Positions 1 to 9,262 of a DNA stretch of 64,000 bases are shown here, piece after piece. How positions within the stretch are numbered: the stretch's first letter is position 1; every line of letters starts with the position of its first letter. Under the pieces are notes generated by a model. The model was not told where the DNA came from and did not search any database. It was given only the letters and a program-made list of their open reading frames with translations. Made by a program: the position numbers and the translations under genes. This DNA comes from Cardinalis cardinalis (taxonomy: Eukaryota > Chordata > Aves > Passeriformes > Cardinalidae): NCBI GenBank assembly GCA_014549065.1, contig JACDOX010000144.1, forward strand, positions 860,324 through 924,323. Direction: 5' to 3'.

Positions 1-391
1 GGGCTCTGGCTTTTGGGTTGTTTTTCTGCCCTCTGTGTGCACCAGTCTCAGTCCTTCTCTGTGCTGGGAAGCACCTCAGCCCTGCTGAGCTCTGCCAGGT
101 GCCCCCATTGGCAGAGGGCTGTGCTGTGCAGCCTGAGCAGACTGTGATTGCACTCCGTGCCCTCCCTGGGCGCTCAGAGGCGCCACAAACAGCCTGCAGT
201 ACAGCTGCTCCTTGCTCTGCAGCTGCAGCTGCAGGCAGTCACTGCTCACACAGAGAGAAGGGGTGCTGGGGCTGGCTCTGACACCCCAAACTGAGCGTGC
301 AGATTCTCAGCCTGGGTGTTGTTCTCTTTTTCAAAGCTGGGAGATCTTCCAGGTGTTCCAGGCTGATCTTCCATCAAGTTGAGTTGTGGTT

Positions 392-507
392 TCCCCAGCC
401 CTGGAAGTGTCCAAGGCCGGGTTGGATGGAGCTCAGAGCAAGGCAAGGGTTGGAATAAGAGGAACTNTAAGGTCCCTTCCAATCCAAACCAGTCTGTGAT
501 TCCACTA
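392..507 (+). mobile_element. CR1 LINE fragment, 3' end
   Basis: The sequence follows the 3' end of avian CR1 elements: a 'ccctggaagtgtccaaggc' block, then 'aaggtcccttccaa', then a run resembling the terminal 'ctgtgattc' motif. It is on the + strand and severely 5'-truncated, as most CR1 copies are. It carries no open reverse transcriptase. Confidence 0.75.
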
Positions 508-595
508 TTAGACTCACTTTGATGCCTTAAGTTTTAACTTTCACATTTTTTAGATTCTGTACTGCCTTAGTGTGTGACTCTGACTTCATATAAAN

Positions 596-980
596 TGTTA
601 GCAAGTTCTCCTCNCNGNTCAGTCAGACAGAACAATCCTTTTCCAGCCTGATCACCAAGGACACCNCTGCAGCTTCAGGCTCAAGGAGTACAAACAACAG
701 GGAGTTGAGGAGAGCAATCTGAGAGGATGGGACTGCATCNCCTGGAGCTGTAACTGGACAATTAACCCCAGTATGTAAACTTATAAAATTGAAGTTTATC
801 AAAACTTATAAAAGTGCGAAAACTCATGACCAGTTGTCCATCTTGTGTCCATCTTGGGCAGCGCCANGGCTGAGCTCTTGCACTGCCCAAGGTGCATCCT
901 TTGAAGGCCTTTTAATAAATATCCTTTATTCCTTTAACTCTGTCTAGCCTCTGTTCCANGTCAGCCTCTTTAGGCATCAA
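596..980 (+). mobile_element. Probable solo LTR (ERVL-type, family D)
   Basis: The 3' part has an AATAAA signal ('ttttaataaatatcc') followed by a block reading roughly 'ctagcctctgttcca...ggcatca'. The same order of motifs recurs on the opposite strand at 35094-35436, which supports a shared LTR family. I see no clear target-site duplication, so the ends are approximate. No internal retroviral genes lie beside it. Confidence 0.5.
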
Positions 981-3900
981 CTTCACATGGGGAAGCATCA
1001 CAAGTGAGAGTCACAGGATGCAGGCTCTCCAGGAGCTGTTCTGATGGAATCTCAGCTCCCTCCCCAGCCCTGGTGCAGGCTCTGTGTGCTCCAGCACTGC
1101 CTCTGCCCTGTGCCTGCCAGCCCAGGCAGGGGTTACTGTGCCTGCCAGTGACTCCCCAGGTTTAGGCAGCAATGTGGTTGTGGAATGTGAAGCAAAAAAG
1201 ACCTTAAAGATGTTTTCAGATTATTCTTTCTGCCATTTTTCATTGTAATTTATATATAATATATATATATTTTTTTTTTTTCACAGCAGAATGGCTGGGA
1301 AAATTCAGCTTGCTGTTAAATTTGTGCCACATTTCCTGTCGCTCCTCCTTTCCACCCAGACAACCTTTCACACCTGCACAGGTGACTGGCTTGCTGAGTG
1401 TAAGGACTGCCAGGTGAACTGCAAGGATTGGTGACTGCCTGCACCCCCGGAGCCTGGATCCCCCTGCAGGGTGGCCAATTCCAGCCTAATTCACCACAGG
1501 TGACTGCAAGGCTGACCCTGTGGTAGGTAGGAAGGGACATGTGGCCGGCCCACCTGAGAGCAATGCTGGCTCACCTGGTGCATCCTGAGCGTCACAAGGA
1601 CCTTTGGAAGCTCCTGTGCTGCTCCCCGAGCTCCACAAGTCCTGAGCTGTGACAGGGCCAGCACCTCAGGAATGCTCCCNCCTCTGATCCATCCATGTCT
1701 CCCCTCTGATCCATAGCTCATAACCAAACAGTTGTTAGAGGTGGTTCTTTCATATAAAATAAGACNTGGTTTTGTTTAATCTTGAAATAATTTGTGTCAT
1801 GTTCCTCAGCCTCTGTTTGCAGACAGACTTGGGGAGCTGTTTGAGGTGACTCCTGGAGCAAACAGAGCCTCTCTCCAGGGTGAGAGCTGCTCACCCACAC
1901 GTGGTACTGGGTAGCTGGGACCTTGGAGGCACCCTAGGGACAGACAGTCCTGTTCTTATGGCTCTCACCACGTGTTTTGCCCAAGAGTTTAGCTAACTTT
2001 GCTTTTTGGCTGCAGTTCACAAATCATTTTCTTTTAAAATAAGGAAGTATAAGATGTTTTGTCAGTCCAGCTGCATTGTGGCTGTCTTATGCTCTGTAAT
2101 ACCTTGCTTGAGATCACAGAGGCTGCATATGCACTGTCTGCACTGTGCTACTTATATTATAATAATGTTCAGGAGCACAAAGATGACTCAGACATGTGTT
2201 TTTGGAAACACAGATTCTCTGTAACACCTCCTTGCTGAGAGATCTTTAATGATCCCACCAGTAAATTGCCAGAGCAGTGAATCATGTTTGATTTAGATGC
2301 TATTCTTGTCACTTTAAGGGATTCCAAACCATTCTTTTGGTGTTTGTGAGCAATCACACAGACATTATGCCTTTATCCACATTGCTGTGAGCCAGCTGAG
2401 CCACATGAACTTAACCAGCACTGACCTTCTAAACTTGTGCCTGGGTTTGATCTGCTAACTTGCATGTTTTCTGCTAGTGCCCCATCCCTTGCAGCGTGTG
2501 TAGGACTTGTCCTTGAACAAGTGATGATGTGTGCTGTGAAACTGTCCCTTGTGACAGCAGCAGTGCCTCCTTTGAACGCCCTTCAAGCTGCACTTCCCAC
2601 TTGACCTCTGAGCGTGGCTGTGGGAGGGATTTTGTGATGCGCCCAAACTCTTCAGCATCTTCAGTAAGTCTCCATTGAAATGGTAATTTCTAGAGCATAC
2701 TTCAGGCTCATCTCAGCTTTAGATAAAAATTAAATGTGGATTGCCTCATTCTGCATGTTGAATACTAAGGGATGCACTCATTTGTTCTCTCTGCAGACGC
2801 ACATGCTCTGCCAATTTCCTTAATCCAGGCACAGAAGCAGTCAGCAATTGTTTCCATTCACTTTTGATTCCATCTATAAAAGGAAATACCTGCAATCACC
2901 AGAGGCTTTTCAGAGCAGGGATTTTGTAGAACTTGCCCAATTTCAACAAACTTTTTGTCTGCTGGCTTAATGGGCACTATCTGGCTGCACATCAGGGTGT
3001 CGGTTTTAGCTCCCATTGTGCTGCCATGTGTTTTTTATTGCAGAGATCATCAGTTATTTTAGGATTTCCCCATCTCTCCTAGGCTCTCTACTAACCTGTC
3101 AAAAAAGTCTAAACCCCACCTCTGAAATATTTTAAACTTTCCTTTATAAGTGGATTGCTCGCTGGGCTGGTATCGTATCTTATGTTTAATATCAATTTTC
3201 ACAGACTTTCATGAGTTGTCACACTTTATTCCATCTTCCNCTAGACCAATATTCCACCCTTGTCTCAATTTTTTGCCACTTCTCTGTCTATCTGGTGTTG
3301 AAAATACCCAGCAACCNTATGGCTGGAACCCCAATAACATTTCTTAGTTATCTCCAGGAAGACAGGAGGAGATACATGAATGCACNACCATTTATCAGAC
3401 TAAATAAAGGCAGGGAGGTTTATTAGAAGGCTCACAGCTGACTTAAATTAATATTGCCCACTGTGAGGTTTTACAAAGCTTTTTTTTTTTTTTTTTTCCC
3501 CCTGAAACAATAGTCTGCATTGGGAATTCAGCATTGGGATGTTCTGTAGGCAAGCATCAAACAGAGATTCAGGCAAGACCAGGGCAGGGAGCAGCTCTAA
3601 GCCCAGCTCAGGGTGTTTGTGCCTCTCCTTTTTGCTCCTTTTGGGGAGGGCTAGAATTTCTGTGACCACAGCTCTCATCACTCTGTGAATCCCCTTTTGC
3701 CTGGCCATATTCCTGCAATAATTGCAATAAAAGTCCAACTAGGTGGATAAAACCTGAGTGTTTGTTCACAGGAGCTNGGCCAGAGACAAACCTGTGCTTA
3801 CCTGGCTTAAGGAAACCTCTGCCACAGCTGAGCTCTTCTCCAGTGCTTGCCAGGGTGAAGCTGGAGCATGGCACGAGTGCAGAGGCAGAGTCACCCTCTC

Positions 3901-4176
3901 TAACCAGTGCATGTGAATTATGGGATGTGGAGCATGAAACTGGGCTCAGAATTGCACAAATTATTCTGTTGGTTTGGGTTTTGGTTGTTTTTTTTTGCCA
4001 ATTTGACCTGAGCTAATCAGAGGCAATCAAGTCAAGTGGCACTGATGAAACTCATATTCCTCTTCAATTTCTAGCTCAAATTATAACTGTCATTACTTCT
4101 TTTTTTGGGGTTTTTTTTTGGCTTTTTTTTTTTAACAATTTCAAGAAGGCTGTGTAGAAACAAGGCAGTGACCAAG

Positions 4177-4186
4177 TTTCATTTCC
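4177..4186 (-). promoter_or_regulatory. Candidate ETS/IRF composite element (EICE) upstream of TLR4
   Basis: Read on the minus strand this is GGAAATGAAA, an exact fit to the composite PU.1/IRF consensus GGAANNGAAA. It lies about 140 bases before the TLR4 start codon. The human TLR4 promoter is known to use PU.1 and IRF8 (ICSBP) near its start site for myeloid expression, so the position is plausible. That this site is bound in this species is an inference; a ten-base match can occur by chance. Confidence 0.5.
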
Positions 4187-4288
4187 CTTCTTGTTCTCTG
4201 CAACCCTCAGAGATGTGCAGTGAGAAGCCGGAGGGGTGAAACAACTCCTGGCACTGCAGGAGGTTTCTGTCGCCAGGCTTCTCTCTCC

Positions 4289-4321
4289 ATGCTCCTTTCT
4301 CCTGCACTCCTGGCCTCCTGA
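4289..4321 (+). promoter_or_regulatory. Upstream ORF ending two bases before the TLR4 start
   Basis: An ATG with weak context (T at -3) opens a ten-codon frame, MLLSPALLAS, which stops at TGA. Only two bases separate that stop from the TLR4 ATG. If transcription starts upstream, scanning ribosomes meet this ATG first, and reinitiation or leaky scanning would then set TLR4 output. It is too short to be a protein gene; any role is translational control, which is an inference. Confidence 0.4.
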
Positions 4322-4323
4322 AG

Positions 4324-4428
4324 ATGCCCAGGAGAGGAGCCCCTCCTGTGGGGACACTCCTGGTGCTGCTGCAGCTGGCATTTGTCCCATCCCCACTGGC
4401 AGGCTGCCTCCTGGATCCCTGTTTGGAG
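4324..4428 (+). CDS. TLR4: TLR4 coding exon 1: signal peptide and N-terminus
   Basis: The exon encodes residues 1-35. After a basic start (MPRRG) comes a hydrophobic core rich in Leu and Val (about residues 9-22) and a small-residue stretch ending in SPLAG, a good signal-peptidase site. The mature chain then starts near GCLLDPCLE, whose two cysteines belong to the N-terminal LRR cap. The exon ends after GAG and is followed by a GTATGT donor, so the first intron is phase 0. Confidence 0.93.
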
Positions 4429-7400
4429 GTATGTGGGCTCTGAGTGAGCACAAAATCCTTCTGCTTCTCTCCCTTTGCTTGGGAGATTTGTGCCTCAAGC
4501 CTCTTAGGAAAGCCCAGTTTTAGTTTATTTNTTTTTCCCCCAAGGTTTTTATCAAGGTGATTCAAGTATTTGAAGTAAACTCTAGTCTCGGAAACATCTG
4601 AGAGCCAGAACCAGCAGCAAGAACTTTTTCCTCTTGTTTGTTTTCTGTACCTCTGAGGGTGCTGCAATGCAGTTATTGTAATAGATTGTATTTCCCTTGG
4701 AAGGGTTCTAAATTTTGTCTAATTTCTACAAAACACAGATTTTTGCCTGGTTTGTGCAGTAGAGTGATTTCACNAAGTACCTGACACGGACCAACTGCCT
4801 TTTGCAAAGTTTTGCTGACAAATATTTGCTTGCGGAATAACTTTGGTTCGAGCTGCCTGGTTATGTGCAGGGGAAGAGAGCTGAGAGCTGTCCCTGGGCA
4901 TGCAGTGCATCCATGAGTGCTTGTCCTGCTCAGCCTCTCAAAGGTTGCTGCTGGTCCATCTGTCACCTCAAGGAATGCTGTCCTTGTCAATCAGCAAGAA
5001 ATGCAGCTCTTCCTGGGGAGTAGGACTGGTTCTATTAGGAGTGAGAAAAATGTTTAGGGTATATAAGATTATTTCTAAAACCCAGGGCAGCTGCTTTAGA
5101 AATGAACTGCAAGGGGGGGTGATTCTGCCTCTGCTTTCCTGACAGTGACATTTCCTGGCACTGTATGAAGAGCAGATGTTGACCATGATGGGATCTGCCT
5201 CTGTTACAGATCACCCCTAACACAACTTTCAGATGCACAGGACTGAACATCTCTGGAGTTCCTGATGGAGTCCCAAACACCACCCTGAACTTGGACCTCA
5301 GTTTCAGCAATCTGAAATCACTGGGCTCGAATTATTTTGCATCAGTCCCCGAGCTGCAGCTTCTGGATCTTTCAAGGTAATGGATTTATTATGNGGATGC
5401 TGGTAAATTTTTCTTCACCAGCTGGGTTACAATGGTGCCTTATTTTGGGGTCTATTGGTCTTGGCTGCTTATTTTTTTTTTTTCCTTGTGACTTTGTCCC
5501 TGTGTCTGTCATTTTGCACATCCCCCTGGTGAAGTGATGAGCAGCTTTTAGTCCAGTCACTGAGTGCACACCCTCCACTCAGAGCTGGGTCTGTCAGTCT
5601 GATCTTGTAGGCTGGAATGTGAGAAGGAGGAGGAAGATGTTTCACTTGTCTGTGAACAAGTAAAATGTCAGATTTTTCACTGTTACAAAAACTCTGAAGT
5701 GGAACATCTTGGGTGAGCTGTTTTTCTAATCACAGTTTAAAAAAAAAAATAACATGAAGGTACATTCATTTTCTAAAAGGCTGTTCTAAAATATCAACAT
5801 ATTCTCTTTTGCCTTCTCCTCACATATCTGGGGGAGGAGATGGGAGAGGCCTATTAGCAAATTTGAATTGATGTATAATTTCCATTGACTTCAGACAACA
5901 GNTTCTCCGGGTAAATTGTTTCACTGAGAAATGTCACTCAGCCCCGTCACAGCTCTGGCTCCAAATTGGCTGAGTGGCAGAGCACATGTGCTGTGAGGCA
6001 CTGCCTGGATTATTAAACTAATTCTGCTGGGATTCACTGCAGAATGGATTTGGGTCTCAAATTCTGGATCTTCCCACATCAAACACACCTTGGGGGGCCA
6101 CGCTCATTTTCCCCTCTTCCTTTTCTCCCCCAGAGCCAGCACAGCCTGGGNTCTGCTCCCTCTGAGCCATCACCAGATATCAATTACTGCCAAGCTGGGA
6201 GCTCTGCCACAGCTGCCCTGCTCTGGTGCCAGTGGGGCTGCCCAGATGGGGCTGAGGTGGCAGTCACGGGGCTGGGGATGTGCAAGGTGTGAGGGAATGC
6301 TGGCTCTGGTTGGCTCTTCCATCAGGGATGGCCATCACAATGTCACTTTGGCCTAAACTGATGGCTAGGAGTCTTCTTTCCTGCTGCCTGCACAAACCTT
6401 TGATCCTCACCAGGTCTCCAGGTCTCTTGCTTTGAATTTAAGATTACAGAGGGAGGACAGGAGGTGTCCTGCTGGAGGAGAGTTCCCCTTGCACATCCAG
6501 GGATGCTGGCTCTGCCCAGCACAGCAAAGCCAAGGCAGCCCCCAGTGTGAGNCTGAGGGTGTCATAGCAGCACTCAGAGAACAAGGAAGGGACAGTGCTT
6601 CATGCATTTGTATTTTCTTTTTATGTCCAACAGGTGCCACATCCATACAATAGAAGATAACTCCTTTGTGGATCTCCCTAGCCTTTCCACCTTGGTTTTA
6701 ACTGCCAACTCCCTCCAGCACCTGGGGAAAGCAGCTTTCTATGGCTTAATATCTCTGAAAAAACTGGTTCTGGTGGAAACCAACAGGACCTCTCTGTCTG
6801 AGCTGCCTATTGGCCACTTGCATACTCTGCAGGAGCTGAATTTGGGCCACAACAGCATTACCTCATTGAAGCTTCCCAAGTATTTCGCCAACATGACCTC
6901 CCTCAGGCACCTGAGCTTCTTCTCTAACAGGATCACATCTATCTCCAGAGGAGACCTTGATGCCCTGAGGGAAGGCAACAGGCTCAACCTCACTCTGGTG
7001 CTTTCCTTGAACAATATAAAATCCATAGAGCCGGGGGCCTTTGCAGGGATCCACCTTGCTGAGCTGGTTCTCAGGTCTGCTTTTGAGAGCTCCATGATGC
7101 AAACCTCCCTGCAAGGCCTGGCTGGTTTGCAGGTCAGCAGACTCANAGTTGGGGTGTTCAATGACCGTGGCAGACAGCAGGACTTTGAGAGGGGGCTCTT
7201 GGATGGACTGTGCCAGGTGCAGATGGAAGAGTTTGTCCTGATCTGCCTCGGGGACTTTGAGCATGACACAGACACTCTCTTTGACTGCATAGGCAACGTC
7301 TCCACTGTTCGGTTGGTGGACCTGGGACTTGAGAAGATATCACAGGTTCCTGTGGGGTCTAAAGTGAAGCAACTGGAATGCAAGAAATGTGGTTTTGATG

Positions 7401-8890
7401 ATGTGCCTGCCCTGAAGCTGTCGCTTTTCAAGGAGCTGAGAGTGCTTCGTATTACCAAGAACAGAAGTCTCAAAAACTTCAAGCAGAAGTTTGAGNGTCT
7501 CAGTAACCTGGAGGTCATAGATTTGAGTGAGAACAGACTCACCTTCAGCACATGNTGTTCTCCTCAGTTTCGAAATTGTCCAAATTTGAAACACTTGAAC
7601 TTAAGCTTCAATTCTTATATCAGATTGACTGGAGAATTCACTAATGTGGAGAATTTGTTATATTTGGACCTTCAGCACACACCCTTATTTGGTCCTGGCT
7701 CCTACCCTGTCTTTCTGGCCCTTCAGAGACTGATTTACCTTGATATCTCCCACACCAAAACCGAAGTTACATCCCAGTGTACATTTTGTGGCTTGAACTC
7801 TTTGCAAGTGCTCAAGATGGCAGGAAACTCCTTTGCAGACAATAAGCTGGCAAACAACTTCAAAAACCTAAGTCACCTCCACACCTTGGATATTTCAAGC
7901 TGCAAATTAGAACACGTGGATCAAAGTACTTTTGATGCCCTCTCTGAGCTAAAAGAGCTGAACATCAGCAACAATAAGCTCCTGACTTTTGATCCTGAAG
8001 TCTACCAGCCACTCCAAGCCCTCAGAGTCCTGGATTTCAGCAGAAACCAGCTGACTGTTCTGTTGGACTCCGCCAGGGAAATCCTGCCTGACAGCCTGCT
8101 CCTGCTGGATATCTCTCAGAACCTGTTTGATTGCTCCTGTGTGTACCTGGACTTTCTGATGTGGATCAAGGAGAAGCAGGAGCTGCTGCAGAACGAGGAG
8201 CTGATGCTGTGCCACACTCCCTCGTACGTGGCCAACGTGAGCCTGCCAAGCTTTGATCTGTCCTCCTGCCACATCAATGTAGGCAAAGTTGCCTCCTCAG
8301 TGGTTGTGTTGCTCTGTGTAGTGGTGCTCCTCTTACTGGTTTACAGGTACTACTTCCAGCTCTACTACTCCGTGGTGCTGCTCAGTGGCTGCAAACACTA
8401 CGCAGAAAGAGGCGACACCTACGACGCCTTTGTCATCCACTCCAGCAAAGACCAGGAATGGGTGACAAAGGAGCTGGTGGAACCCCTGGAAGGAGGAAGA
8501 CCTCCCTTCCACCTGTGTCTGTACTACAGGGACTTCCTGCCAGGGGTACCCATTGTCACCAATATCATCCAGGANGGATTTCTCAGCAGCAGGAATGTCA
8601 TCGCCGTCATCTCCGCTGACTTCCTGGAGAGCAAGTGGTGCAGCTTTGAGTTTGACATTGCCCAGTCCTGGCAGCTGGTGGAGGGCAAGGCTGGGATCAT
8701 CATGATCGTGCTGGAAGATGTGAACAAGGACCTGCTGAGGCAGAGGCTGGGGCTGTCTCGGTACCTGAGGAGGAACACCTACNTGGAGTGGAAAGACAAC
8801 GAAATAAGCAAGCACATCTTCTGGAGGCAGCTGACAGGAGTGCTGATGGAAGGCAAAAATTGGAATCATGAGGAGGCAAAACTCATGTGA
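4324..8890 (+). CDS. TLR4: Toll-like receptor 4 (three coding exons, complete)
   Basis: This gene encodes the plasma-membrane receptor that, with MD-2 (LY96), senses bacterial lipopolysaccharide and signals through TIR adaptors such as MyD88. The spliced coding sequence joins 4324-4428, 5210-5376 and 6634-8890, giving 2529 bases and 842 residues, close to other bird TLR4 proteins. The order is: signal peptide, leucine-rich repeat ectodomain, cysteine-rich LRR C-terminal cap (about 586-638), one transmembrane helix (about 643-665), then a cytoplasmic TIR domain (about 684-830). The two introns are short (781 and 1257 bases), in phases 0 and 2, and match the layout of mammalian TLR4. The start codon has A at -3. 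Five single N bases fall in exon 3 but none forces a stop, so the gene appears intact. It is the only recognisable gene in the window. Confidence 0.97.
5210..5376 (+). CDS. TLR4: TLR4 coding exon 2: N-terminal cap and first LRR
   Basis: The exon follows an acceptor ending in TTACAG and gives residues 36-90 plus two bases of codon 91. It carries three N-glycosylation sequons (near residues 39, 48 and 58), a capping cysteine (residue 44), and the first LRR with the LNLDLSFSNL and LQLLDLS signatures. Its 167-base length leaves phase 2, which exon 3 completes to arginine (AG+G). The donor is GGTAATGG. Confidence 0.93.
6634..8890 (+). CDS. TLR4: TLR4 coding exon 3: LRR ectodomain, transmembrane helix, TIR domain
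   Basis: This large exon encodes residues 91-842. The open frame runs back to an ATG at 6602, but that lies inside the polypyrimidine/acceptor region (tccaacag), so 6634 is the exon start. It continues the LRR solenoid with many LxxLxLxxN units. The LRR C-terminal cap starts with the CSC pair near residue 591. The membrane segment is VVVLLCVVVLLLLVY. The TIR domain shows box 1 (YDAFVIHSSKD), box 2 with the BB-loop proline (RDFLPGVP, Pro about residue 727; the equivalent mouse proline is the one changed in LPS-hyporesponsive C3H/HeJ mice) and box 3 (FW in HIFWRQL). The tail after the TIR is short. Single Ns affect residues near 262, 379, 398, 738 and 808; at 738 only Glu or Asp is possible. 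Confidence 0.97.
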
Positions 8891-8963
8891 AGAGAAAGAA
8901 GGGTCCTTCCTGNCCTGTTTGCCACCCTGGACTGATGGATGGTGTTTAGAAGTTGGTTCTTCT

Positions 8964-9257
8964 TGTCGCTACAGGACACGAAAGAACACAAGCACACACT
9001 GCTGTTCTCAAGGTGAAGAAAAAAGGGCAGTTTATTTTCTGACTCCAACATTCATAGTTTTCCAAGAGTGACAGCGGATTGGAGGGTGACAGTGCCACCT
9101 CTGCAATGACACTGGACAGACCAACAGTCCATCAACTTTCTCCTCCTCCATAAAGGAATGCAAAACAATGAGTTATTTACAGAAAGTGTGTGAGAAAGTT
9201 TGCTACAAGAATGCCAACATCAGAAGGCTTAGAAAATCTTAAAAAACCAGGGCGACA
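8964..9257 (-). mobile_element. Solo LTR (family E) just after the TLR4 stop codon
   Basis: The element is 294 bp with mirror-image ends: TGTCGC at the left and GCGACA at the right. It is bracketed by a 5-bp direct repeat, CTTCT (8959-8963 and 9258-9262), the expected target-site duplication. On the minus strand it has an AATAAA signal ('gaaaataaactg') and a terminal block typical of avian ERV LTRs. Five-base duplications fit ERVL- or ERV1-like integrases. It sits 73 bases after the TLR4 stop, antisense to the gene, so it probably forms part of the TLR4 3' UTR unless the message ends earlier. Confidence 0.82.
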
Positions 9258-9262
9258 CTTCT

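Larger units (their letters stand above)
1..4176. other. 5' flank of TLR4, no supported gene
   Basis: I find no coding region here. Open frames are short (under about 100 codons), overlap each other on both strands and match no protein I recognise. The block contains a CR1 fragment, one probable LTR, a short AT/T tract near 1250-1281 and T-rich tracts near 3480 and 4100. The last few hundred bases should contain the TLR4 promoter and 5' UTR, but I cannot place the transcription start from sequence alone. Confidence 0.6.

Noticed and set aside
6602..6633. ATG at 6602 as the start of a TLR4-like protein
   Set aside because: It lies in the intron's polypyrimidine and acceptor region; exons 1 and 2 with signal peptide and first LRR are present upstream and join in frame.
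6739..8869. Antisense frames of 270 and 178 codons inside TLR4 exon 3
   Set aside because: They are shadows of the strongly supported sense frame and lack any recognisable domain.
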